64,000 nt of DNA. Origin: an uncultured Bacteroidales bacterium. GTDB taxonomy: Bacteria; Bacteroidota; Bacteroidia; Bacteroidales; Paludibacteraceae. Location: positions 1 through 64,000 of the forward strand of contig CACZFM010000008.1 in the NCBI GenBank assembly GCA_902780495.1, given 5' to 3'. This document shows, piece by piece, positions 44,801 to 52,700 of this stretch; position 1 is the first letter of the stretch, and each line of letters opens with the position of its first letter. A program made the translations under genes and the position numbers. Below the pieces are notes generated by a model. That model was not told where the DNA came from. It did not search any database and saw only the letters and a list, made by a program, of their open reading frames with translations.

Positions 44801-45856
44801 CTCCACTTCGCGAACGATGGACTTGCCTGCCCCGATGGTGACGGAACGCTCCAGGAAATCCTGACTGCCTTCTTCATTTTCGCAAGCAAAAGAAACCTTT
44901 GCGTCAATCTTTGCGGCTGCAGAGGGGTTGTCGTTCGTAATAGTGACTTCCGGCATCAATTTACGTCCCTTCAATGAATCTACGGGGATGCGGTATTCAT
45001 AGGTGCCGGCAGTAACATGATAGTCCTGATTAAGTTTCAGTTCTTCCACGTTACAAGCGATAGCAGGTTCAGTGGGATTCGGTTTATCCACAAGATTTGC
45101 TGTTACTTTCAGACGTTGGGTGGTGACACCGTAGATGTAGATTTCACCTCCACCGAGCATGTCAATCATAGCACGGGAGAGCGTGTCACAGCGTGTAGCA
45201 CCTGCTGCAAGGGTGGTTGACTTCTCCGTTTTACCTGAACTGGGGCAGTCCGGTGAAACCGCACCCGTGATGTAAGCAGTAGCATTACCCAGGTTCTGAA
45301 TGGAAACAGCTACGGTTTTGTCAGGGCGTTGCTTGGCTTCGGTGAGATCCACTTTCCACCAACCGTCGCCGGCGGGTTGGATGGCACCCGTAGCCCAGTT
45401 GAATGTTTTGGCTTTCAAACAAGCTTCATCCAAATCGGTGGTCTCGTACACTTTGGCACTGAGTGCGACCTTTGCATTGCTGGTCAAGCAGAGGTACGCT
45501 TCCCTTTGTTGCATACGAACCAGTATGCTTACCGATTTTGACCAGATTTTGTTGGTCTTCGCCGGAATGTCGTACACCTCGGCCTTGTCTTCGCCCATTA
45601 AGTAACCACGGACGGTAACATGCGCAGTTTCATTACTCAGGTTGGTAAGATAGAGTGCCAGGGTAGGTGACTCCTCTTCATAGATAGGATCCAGCGGAAC
45701 GCGATACCAGATGGTGTCCGCATCCTGAATACTCACTTCCTCCCAGTTGAATTCCTTCGCATCATCTTTCGAGGAGCCATCGCCTAATCCGATGGCCATC
45801 ATTGGTACAGTCATTAAGACTGCCACAATGAAAAGCAAAAGTTTTTTCATTCTCAT
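38873..45856 (-). CDS. 2327-aa secreted repeat protein with T9SS-type C-terminus
   Basis: The signal peptide (KKLLLFIVAVLMTVPMMA) is followed by about ten copies of a beta-rich module of about 120 residues (to about residue 1240). Each contains F(D/N)W..GN and a WY(R/K)V strand such as TVWYAVSIKEAK, SVWYRVDLTEAK or LWYKVELDSTK. Then come larger modules with CD-type cysteines, two of which are near copies (YVDSIYSYNVHIYRNPD and YVDSIYTYKFFTYKLPD) about 285 residues apart. The last 80 residues (IHVYDGSGNLIFNTTSTG, then GIYMMRVESGDKKETLRYIIK) match the T9SS type A sorting domain. No enzymatic motif is seen. Probable role: surface fibre or adhesin. Confidence 0.85.
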   Translation of the reverse strand: MRMKKLLLFIVAVLMTVPMMAIGLGDGSSKDDAKEFNWEEVSIQDADTIWYRVPLDPIYEEESPTLALYLTNLSNETAHVTVRGYLMGEDKAEVYDIPAKTNKIWSKSVSILVRMQQREAYLCLTSNAKVALSAKVYETTDLDEACLKAKTFNWATGAIQPAGDGWWKVDLTEAKQRPDKTVAVSIQNLGNATAYITGAVSPDCPSSGKTEKSTTLAAGATRCDTLSRAMIDMLGGGEIYIYGVTTQRLKVTANLVDKPNPTEPAIACNVEELKLNQDYHVTAGTYEYRIPVDSLKGRKLMPEVTITNDNPSAAAKIDAKVSFACENEEGSQDFLERSVTIGAGKSIVREVEKNMVDGIKEGVEYVYIRFTTTQAISFSGRLKHIHEGDACKTSVLFDWEKGNTQQGGSTVWYAVSIKEAKEGVKNIHVYVENLSSSTASVYGALAFSCPYTDLQDISRRLGGHKQVDKIISYSLFGQTATDTVYVGVTTDQSLKMWAVLEDAKRKDPTLDCNQVTDFDWTYGNRQKADTAVWYRVKVDTLRHMELLPYITVRNENPNASALVKGELSYICPDTLENSRHSITIGDGGLYEKLLTRDMAPLFRTDVEYIYVRVESNQPISIQIRMQQENEGSNCRVAIPFNWVSGNDQAPEDGSVWYRVDLTEAKAARGMNLLVQLTNKDRRNNGKVDGSLATTCPCESPQDQSVNVGAGITRTKEITRSMLETFGDTVWIRVNTTTDIHFEAHLVPAEQFDTIDACLNAIPFEWGTDMIQRIDTAWYYVLTDTLNRTTLAPQAILQDLSGQNNNIKVEVAYECPVTEAMTQKSTALNANATISKVFERSLIDPIIQKYDTVWFRVTRTVGKGDFLFRADLVDPNTGDKCAHAQLIAPKDTAFLQEAGTTAWYKIARREFAESHLRALFSLTNTDNTAGRVTASVYTSCDSTAFESATRSHGAGSRQEKEVGSDFFRGFSSEYIYLELTTKQQVELAVKITEEEQYEEVITACDSAIFAVPNQDYYQTAGTQVWYKVDLLNIRENTIGDGLLTIKNLSENTNNLIGEISWVCPVIYKMTTKGLSLTPNQVYTRVVERSTINASSDSVVYVRVTAPEDITFRFDITLAKGDLCSNPIIFDWEKGNVHPGGQHLWYKVELDSTKIPANKDIKLHVTNLTSDSAVADADLTFDCLDQKLTTLYYEFAPDSTKSRIIDRDLIGFYGWPTGLFIRYSSNKNTHIWVKLVDALPEEVLHDTVPRKYVCDETMFHDIYTGRDTLISSAISPDFIWEDHVPFRKGTLLCDSVHHMHVTPIVAPDTTLDEDRLRTMEALPLVIRGMKVFTDSATAVLNRYFRSVDTDSIMDIVAINWEALDNDGNYSPVEEVYRDYLAKDHSTPITLHYILSADCNGEVTDLEGRDLIIMPDAWKDVTKDVNYSDTVCAGTQIGIGDNDAFTLTQDSVINHTIQFEVVDSLEQVRRMDTIYAYSVKLWKQPDLSEIEFTVPSIAAGQTIDFTTAVADIQAMLAQERSEDATVALVDSIGWEMKNVAGSYDAYVDQPVASDATEVTMRFFVRTICGDILYSADSTWTVESACPDAEIMPATQATICPRSRYTWIIGERTVGVYTAQDIYHDTIPAVNGCDSIIYTLDLHVLAKNPDDNKRLPDTTVYDGYTFDWLDGESYIIRKDTTFSYSYQFAGFDCDSALTVRNVKWRAIERVTAAPVDTTICTGTVFEGRISSHQITADTAWTDSVRAQIRLENDTIGYVDSIYSYNVHIYRNPDLSEIIFTVPAITAGEAINFATASSDIQGQLDAQTLNNSHVAAVDSIGWEMKNGEDNYEAYIDAPVRLYAADVTMRYFVRTTCGDIIPGADSTWTVEHICLTPDSVITNTTICEGTSYKWEIDGRVIGTYDVDSTYRDTVAGAFCDSVVNVLHLHIFTMKPDDQHIISDTTIYDGYSFNWMDGESYIIRKDTVFTYIIPSVEFGCDSASFTRNVKWRAIPRLTVDSTATVCAGTVIEARLGNHEITADVAWKDSIRAEIRLENDTIGYVDSIYTYKFFTYKLPDKLPASLIDKVKAVCGSPLDTADAEADIRAYLVKDADGLHMDSTSAITWKMEKGGRFGAASQIIDGSLGYNVAFRVTVTDRCNNSVSLQRTIEIEDPVGDRMDDILVGKYEPWLLMIHVNKIREMLNNPDLVINDQDVSWFTTDGTVDTELPGVHGLYYTSDKPLAGKFFAKIYMMNAIGCYSEVRTNTIDWSQSEHAPLRLVPNMVKNGESMTLENLDADAESAIHVYDGSGNLIFNTTSTGLVDLEIKSQGAPGIYMMRVESGDKKETLRYIIK

Positions 45857-45868
45857 TATTTATTTTTT

Positions 45869-47500
45869 TTAGTTATTATTATATATGTTGTATTGTATCT
45901 TATTTCCAAGTGTAGAATAGAGTTGTCCGTTTTTTTCTATATACAGTATGCCATTATGCATCCACTTACGTACGGTGTTTTGTTGCTTTTCTTCTGCTTC
46001 GAGAATATCTGTGGGCAGTTCTACTTCGTTGATAGTAAGGTGGATATAGCGTGTGCAAGCATTTTTTCGCTCATAAACGATGTCGTGTGACCCAAATTGG
46101 CGGTAAGAGGGTTTCCCAAGGAAGTAGAACGTTTTGAGTTGTTCGCTATTGAGATAAACGACCGTGTCTTCCAGTTCCGGTTCTACAAAGCGAAGCGTGA
46201 GCGAAGTGACAGCACAGGTGTCTTGATCCCGCCAAATGGAATCCACAATGGCCGTATCGCGTGCAAAGACCTGTCCGTCAGTAGCCAAGTATGTTTTTCC
46301 CAAACAGATGGATTCCTCTTTTTCAGCAATGGAATAGACGATGCGATGATTGACATGCACCTGATAATCCTCGTCGCACTGATTAGGCAGGCGTACCTGT
46401 ACGAGATAGTCTCCGAAAGTGTTCAGCAATTGGGTGTTCCGATAAGGATAAGGCAATTGTTTGGATGTGATGGAAATGGTATCACGATATTGTTCCGGCG
46501 GTGTGATATGCAGATTGTATAAAGTGACCAGCAAGGTGTCTTTGACCACCCATGTGGTGTCGGAATAGAGGGTTGTTTGCCGCAGGGTGGTATCTTTCAG
46601 CACAATGCCCCGTCCCTGACAGAATGTCTCTTCGATGGTATCCGTCACAAAAGTGGCTGCGCGACGGAAGGTGATGCGTCCTGTTTTCCCCGCTGCGTGC
46701 GAGAAATGGAAGAAAAGCGTGTCTTTGTTCTGACGAGCGGCAGAAAGGATGTTCTTATCGGGGAAGAATACCTTTGTGGAGTCGCTTAAGACTGCCTGCA
46801 TCAACAGCGGTCCGTTGCAGGAATCGGAAGTGATGGATAAGAGACAGGGAGAATTGTCCTTCTCTTTCCAATGAATGAACATACTGTCGGTATAATTATG
46901 CACATTGGACATATAGTATACATCTTCCTCATTGCTGCTTACGTAGGTCATGCCAGCGAATATCTGCAAGGGATCTTCACAAGTGGAATTGGGACCCTGG
47001 TTGTAGGGATAGCAGATGACACGTCCTTCTCCGCCGACGCGGCTCGGATAGACACGTATGCGTGGCGTGATGTTATTAAGTGCCTGTTCGGCTGTCGAGC
47101 CCATTTCGCTAATTTTTCTATTGATTTCGTCTGCATCTTTCTCGTGCATCTGATTGGGTTCTACGGTAAGAACGATAGTCGGCATTGTGGAAGAGCAAAG
47201 TGCATATACTTCCATCGTGACGGAAGATGTGGCGAACCAATAGGCAGATATGCCTTGCCGCAGTTGTGCTGTGGTGGCTTTGAACCAGGTGGTGTCGGAG
47301 ATAGCCATATCCAACCCGAACTCGAAATCACGAGCCGTGTTGTGGCAATCACAGTAGAAATAAGGATAGTTGAGTTCCTTAATCAAATCCTCACAACGTT
47401 TTCCAGCATGGCGCGCTTCTCCATTGCTTTGTGCGCAAAGAGAGAAAGCCGCTATGAAGAACAGCAGTGCGGTAAGACAATATGTTTTCAACGATTCCAT
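45869..47500 (-). CDS. Secreted repeat-module protein with short C-terminal tail
   Basis: A 543-aa protein with signal peptide TYCLTALLFFIAAFSLCAQ. Residues about 30-270 resemble the modules of the 2327-aa neighbour (CEDLIKEL, DTTWFKATTAQLRQG, NSTCEDPLQIFAG). Residues 300-500 hold CEG-type short domains (FCQGRGIVLKDTTLRQTTLYSDTTW, then ICLGKTYLATDGQV). The tail reads RKWMHNGILYIEKNGQLYSTLGNK, like other secreted proteins here. It lies 17 bases after the 677-aa gene and 12 bases before the 2327-aa gene. Confidence 0.8.
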   Translation of the reverse strand: MESLKTYCLTALLFFIAAFSLCAQSNGEARHAGKRCEDLIKELNYPYFYCDCHNTARDFEFGLDMAISDTTWFKATTAQLRQGISAYWFATSSVTMEVYALCSSTMPTIVLTVEPNQMHEKDADEINRKISEMGSTAEQALNNITPRIRVYPSRVGGEGRVICYPYNQGPNSTCEDPLQIFAGMTYVSSNEEDVYYMSNVHNYTDSMFIHWKEKDNSPCLLSITSDSCNGPLLMQAVLSDSTKVFFPDKNILSAARQNKDTLFFHFSHAAGKTGRITFRRAATFVTDTIEETFCQGRGIVLKDTTLRQTTLYSDTTWVVKDTLLVTLYNLHITPPEQYRDTISITSKQLPYPYRNTQLLNTFGDYLVQVRLPNQCDEDYQVHVNHRIVYSIAEKEESICLGKTYLATDGQVFARDTAIVDSIWRDQDTCAVTSLTLRFVEPELEDTVVYLNSEQLKTFYFLGKPSYRQFGSHDIVYERKNACTRYIHLTINEVELPTDILEAEEKQQNTVRKWMHNGILYIEKNGQLYSTLGNKIQYNIYNNN

Positions 47501-47517
47501 CGGTTCGCTGTGCGCGT

Positions 47518-49551
47518 TTATTTTTTATTTACAGGCCGTCCGGTCATGTCGTACCAAGTATGAACGCCTGCACGATTGAGTTCAATAAGCATTGTTCCGT
47601 TCCAAAGGATGATACGGCTATAGTCATTGTCCGTGTCGGTCGGATCGGTCAGATCTGTAACGATAGGTGGAGTGCCAACCATGAGACTGAGCGTGCCGAA
47701 AACACCACTACCATCGGTTGCCGTAGCTTTGATGGTGACCTGTCCGTATTTTTCTTCGGAACCAAGTTCAAGGATGTTCGAACGATTCCAGACTACCAGC
47801 CCTGCACCTTCGGTGATGGTCCATTTGAGTGTGGGAATGGTGGCATCGGCAGGAAGGATGGTAGCAGTGATGACGGCAGTGGGATTATCTTCATTAATAG
47901 CCTCCACATTGGAAGTGAGTCCTATGGATTCCACAGAAACAAACATCGGGTCCTCTTCTTCCGGTGCTGTGGAGGTGATAGTCATTTTTCCTCCACCATC
48001 AGCAGCCCAGAAACGGACATAAAGGTAGCCATCATCTCCAACTTGCTCCTCCCAACCCGTCATGTCTTCGGCAGTAAGTGTCCATTGTTTATTCCTACTA
48101 ATGTTTTTATATCCAATAACGTTCGGATCTGTAGTTGATGCATTGGCTTTGCATGTGTTGGCGATATAGGTATAGCATTTGTAGGAAGTAGAAGTGGATG
48201 TCCAAGCGAAAGTGAGGTTTCCCCGTTTCCAGTCGTGGTAGTTGAAACGATAGATTTTTATATCCTTCCGATCAACAGAATACTGCGTTCCCGTTTGCAG
48301 ATTGATGGCAGACGAATCACAGGTGTTGGGTTTCCACTTGGATGCAGTAAGCGTGGTGGGAGCATTGCAGCGGAAACGCACATACAGGTAGATATTATCC
48401 GTTTTTCCCCACAAGGCATCCATATCCTCGGTGTACAACTTCAAGCGATGTCCGTCATTGGCCATGTCGAAGCGGAAAGAATCTACTGCGGTGGCAGGTG
48501 TGAAATCGGGCGACAAGCCCACATACATACGGAACGGATAGTTAGTAGGCGTTGTGAACTGTGTTGCTCCTGTCCAGGTGGCAGGAATAGCATAGAGCGA
48601 AAGGGTGTCGGTCTGCCGGATGGATACTGCTTTGTTGTAAGCCAGTACGGTGGCATTGCCTTGAGGCGGTGCCATCGGGACACGCTCTACCTTAAGAACT
48701 CCATCGCTTGCTGAAATCCATTTGCCGAAGAAGATGCCCGCTTCGTTGGGGAATTCTCCACTCTCAATATAGTGTTTTAGATTTATCGGTGTAAGTTTGA
48801 GGGTGTCGCTTTGCGTTTTATCCTTCCAACAGTTCGTTATTTTCGTATTGGTATTATCGCGCGGGTTGAAGTCACACTCTGTGGCCACTGCAAATGTGAT
48901 AGGGTTCGTTCCCTGCCAGGTAAAGCGTATGGAATCGTTCTGCCATTGGATGTAGGGAAGCACGATATGGCGGCTTCCATCATTGGCATGTACATGGACG
49001 GTGTCTCCCAAGTGCATGAACTTGAAGCCATCCAGGCAGTTGGCGAACATGCCTTCCGGAGCCATACTCATTGTTCCTGCAGAGCGATAGGTGACTTTGA
49101 CATAAACTACTACGTTGTAATCAATACCCTCTTTCAACAGCATATCACGGTAGGTCTTACCCATAGACAGATAGTAACAAATTTTACCATCTTCTGCAGA
49201 TTGCGATTTTAAGTCCGGCTTATGGGGCATTTCGATCTGAATACCGCTCTCTTCGTTGTCCCCGAAGAGACGACTCAGGATAGGATCGCTGTAGTGCCCG
49301 GGTGTGCAGGTAAAGTCCATTTCCACTTCCGGTTTAGGGGATTGCGCCGATGTGGTGAAATAGACAGCGAGCGGCAGGTCAAATGTGTTGCCGTAATACC
49401 AATATGTTCCCGGTTCGGTGATTTCCGCATGGAAATCTTTGCCCAACGGGATGGCGTCATAGCAGGAAGAGCCTGTCGGGGTGTATGCCAGGGCCGCTGT
49501 AGCAAGCCCAAGCATAAGAAGAACAATAATTATACGCGTGTTACTAACCAT
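47518..49551 (-). CDS. Secreted repeat-module protein with Ig-like domain
   Basis: A 677-aa protein from the ATG at 49551 (the open frame extends to a TTG at 49560). The signal peptide (IIIVLLMLGLATAALA) is followed by modules with TYWYYGNTFDLPLAVYFTTS, VYVKVTYRSAG and IYLYVRFRCNAPTTL, which resemble the modules of its two downstream neighbours. A bacterial Ig-like (Big_2-type) domain is at about 540-640 (ILPADATIPTLKWTITEGAGLV, then GQVTIKATATDGSG). The last residues (SRIILWNGTMLIELNRAG, then YDMTGRP) are another variant of the short tail. No catalytic motif is seen. Confidence 0.8.
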   Translation of the reverse strand: MVSNTRIIIVLLMLGLATAALAYTPTGSSCYDAIPLGKDFHAEITEPGTYWYYGNTFDLPLAVYFTTSAQSPKPEVEMDFTCTPGHYSDPILSRLFGDNEESGIQIEMPHKPDLKSQSAEDGKICYYLSMGKTYRDMLLKEGIDYNVVVYVKVTYRSAGTMSMAPEGMFANCLDGFKFMHLGDTVHVHANDGSRHIVLPYIQWQNDSIRFTWQGTNPITFAVATECDFNPRDNTNTKITNCWKDKTQSDTLKLTPINLKHYIESGEFPNEAGIFFGKWISASDGVLKVERVPMAPPQGNATVLAYNKAVSIRQTDTLSLYAIPATWTGATQFTTPTNYPFRMYVGLSPDFTPATAVDSFRFDMANDGHRLKLYTEDMDALWGKTDNIYLYVRFRCNAPTTLTASKWKPNTCDSSAINLQTGTQYSVDRKDIKIYRFNYHDWKRGNLTFAWTSTSTSYKCYTYIANTCKANASTTDPNVIGYKNISRNKQWTLTAEDMTGWEEQVGDDGYLYVRFWAADGGGKMTITSTAPEEEDPMFVSVESIGLTSNVEAINEDNPTAVITATILPADATIPTLKWTITEGAGLVVWNRSNILELGSEEKYGQVTIKATATDGSGVFGTLSLMVGTPPIVTDLTDPTDTDNDYSRIILWNGTMLIELNRAGVHTWYDMTGRPVNKK

Positions 49552-49572
49552 ATTTATCAAGACTGATCCTTA

Positions 49573-49731
49573 TTAGTCACGGTTTCCCGGAATGTTGTTG
49601 CGTACAGGAGCCGGATTGATGTGAGGAGGTTCCGGTGTGAACGGTTCGTTGGGTGATTCACTCAAAATGACTCCAATTGTCTCAATTTGATATTCCGCTG
49701 TGAGCGGTGCGATATATGCTTTGTTTTTCAT
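49573..49731 (-). CDS. 52-aa Pro-rich small protein
   Basis: ATG at 49731 opens MKNKAYIAPLTAEYQIETIG, then VILSESPNEPFTPEPPHINPAPVRNNIPGNRD, stop at 49573. It sits between two large secreted-protein genes with gaps of 21 bases on each side, on the same strand. Short Bacteroidales proteins with a basic start, K.Y..P and a Pro-rich end are known near secreted-protein genes, but their role is not established. It has no signal peptide or Cys. It may be a small regulator, chaperone or bioactive peptide. Confidence 0.7.
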   Translation of the reverse strand: MKNKAYIAPLTAEYQIETIGVILSESPNEPFTPEPPHINPAPVRNNIPGNRD

Positions 49732-49752
49732 ATCAATAGGTAAGCTATAAGG

Positions 49753-52700
49753 TTATTGCAATTTTTGTCCGGTTACCGTATAAACAGCACCCTCGCGGAG
49801 AATGTAAATCTGACTGCCGATGAGAACTTTGCGTACGGCATCATTCTCGGTAGCTGTTTCCTCAATATCCGTCGGCATAGCGGGTGCATTCTGACGGGTG
49901 ACAAGCAAGCCGTACTGCGTACTATTACCGGCAGGCAGAATGGCAGTGTATGCACCTGCAGCGAGATTCCAAACAGGCGTGCCGTTAAGGGTGACATAGA
50001 TTTCTTCGCCTTCGGCAGCAGAAACGGCCGAGGAGATGAGGTATTCACCTGCCTTGGGCGCAAAGATACCGAGCGGGAAGTAAGCCTGATTGTCGTTCAT
50101 CTGCGTGCGATTGACACAGAGACGGGTATTGTAACGCTCTACCCACAGTTGTGCTGCAATGGAGGATGTTCCCATCTTGGCAAGGTCTTGACCGATGATA
50201 TATTTGTCCGCCTTGTCATCAGACGTGCTGATAAATACACGGCCGGTGTAGGGTTTGTCTTCCTGTGCAATACGGATGTCGTATTCCTTGCTTTCTTCTG
50301 CGGCAGGAGCCAAACGGCGTGCTGGAGCCGGTGTGTTAGACGGCGCAGACAAGGTCACTGTTTTCTGGCTTTCAGCCTGAATGAATACCGGTTCTCCTAC
50401 TTTGAAGGTGTATGTGCTGAGGGTGACAGGTACTAAAGTCATCAAGGATTTGTCAAATACCTGTGCCTTCTTATCATACGAATTTAATTCGTTCATGCCG
50501 GTGTAGTAAACAGCGGGGTTGGCGATACCATTCCAGTTGGCATCTTTGTCATCACCTGTGGATTGCGGATACATAGAGAGCGATACCTTGTTGTAGGTGG
50601 TGAACGATGTGCCAACCACTTTTGCAAAGCGGATAGTGGTGGCATTGTTGCGCAGATACATCATATAGAAGCGCCCCGGTTGCAAGTTGCCGCTATTGAC
50701 AAACTGCCAACATTCGTTTCCGTTATCTCCGATGCCATTGGTTGCACGGAGAGCGCTGTTGTATTCTACAAACCAATAGTCTTGGTTGAGTGTTTTCTTG
50801 GCGCCATTGATATAAATGCCGTTTGCTACACTCACATACCAAGGTACAGCCACAGCATACCACTGACCAGCTGTGGCATTGAGCGTAAGGTCGAAATAGG
50901 CATTGCCTGTTACCTGCAGGTTTTCTGCATGGGTGATGCTACCAGACTCTTCCCCGTTAGAGCAGAGAATCAAGTCTTTCACTTTGGTGTTTTCCGGAAC
51001 GTCGTATGTTGCTCCGAGTGCGACTGTTGTGTCCGTAATGACGGTTTCGTTGATAGCCATTATGGCAGTATAGGTTACATTGCCTATGACAGTGAGGTTG
51101 ATATCATCCGTGTTATCTGTTTCCTGCCATTTCGTAAAGGTGTAACCTGTCTTAGGTTCGGCATGAAGCGTAACGTTTGCACCGTATTCATATATACCCG
51201 CGCCCGCGAGCGTGCACGCGTTCCCCATGTTGGATTGGAGGGTAACGGTATATTTGTTGGTTGTCGGAGTAAACTTAGCCTTGTATGTGGCAGGACCCAT
51301 GACAGATTGAATCTGCGGTGTCCAAGCGAAAGAGTAGGTGAACTCTGCCGTATTTTCTTTGGTTGGAGTGGCGGAGCAAACCGGTGTTTCGCCATACGCA
51401 TACTCGTGTTGCTCAATCTCCGAATTATCCTCGTTCAAGAATGTAATGGTGTATGTTTTTGCCACTTCGCGATAGACAGCGGTGTAGGTAATGTCATCAT
51501 CTACATCGTGCAGCGTCGGTGACCAGTGGTCGAAGACATAGGTAAATTCCGATGTTTCGGGTTTGTTGTTCGGCGTGGCGGGTGCGATTGTGCTTGCATC
51601 CGTTCCGACGGCTACATTTTCTCCCTCTTCACCATTCAGCGGTGTTGTACCATCGTAATCCACAAAACGTACATTGTAGGTGGTAGGTTTATCCTCCAAC
51701 CAAGTTGCCGTGTAGATGGCATCACCCGTAACGGCGGCAATGGCAGGCACCCATTTCAAGAAATGCCCCACTTTGGTAGGTGTGTTCTCGCAAACAGGTA
51801 CATCGTTGTGCTTGAGGAACTGTGTCTCAATGAGCGATCCACCTTCATTTTGGAACGTGATGGTGTACTGGCGATCTTTCTGTTCGAATGTTGCCGTATA
51901 GGTGACATCGGAAGTAACGATACCCGGTGTGGGATTCCAGCCTGTGAAGTCGTAGGTGTAATCGATTGTCTTTTCACGTGTCGGGTTAGTCCCAAAGAAC
52001 TCGGCTTGTGTGCCATAGGTAACCTGATAGGATGTTACGCTTTCACCACCTTCTATGCCACCGTTGGTGGTGATGACTGTTCCGTCCCAGTTCTTCCAAG
52101 TGATGGTGAACTTCTGTTCAAGCCATTCTTCTTCGTCCTCATCCCAATAATAATAAGTGTCGTTCTGCGGATGGATGCAGTGGAAGAGGTTGTCTTTCAG
52201 TTCTCCTTCCCACCATTGGCAATTGCCCGGCATTAGTATAAAGAGACGTCCTGTGCCCGCAGCATCGCTGAAAGTGTGATCGTCATTTCCTTTAAACACG
52301 TATTCATCGTTGATATCATCATATATTTTGGTGGCATTTATAGCGACATAGTCAGCAGGCTTTGCATAGAAATTGCCGTGGTTGTCCACCATGAAACAGT
52401 TGTCATCTTCATCGACTTTCATAATGGTCCACAAGTAATCTTTATAGCAATATGCGTCACCAGCTTCTGCGTTCTTTGTATTTTCATGCGTGCCGTCGCC
52501 ATTCTTCAGGTTTGCGGAATAGAACGTGCGTTCTTCATAGGAGCTTTCACCTTTTACCTGATTGACCGTTCTGGTTCCTTCTCCAGGGGCATCTTGATTA
52601 AAGATAAATGTGCCGGCATCTTCGTTGCTAGAGAAGATGTTTGCACCATGTTCGGATGTATATACATATCCTTCTTCGGTGCTGAACGTACCGTGTACAT

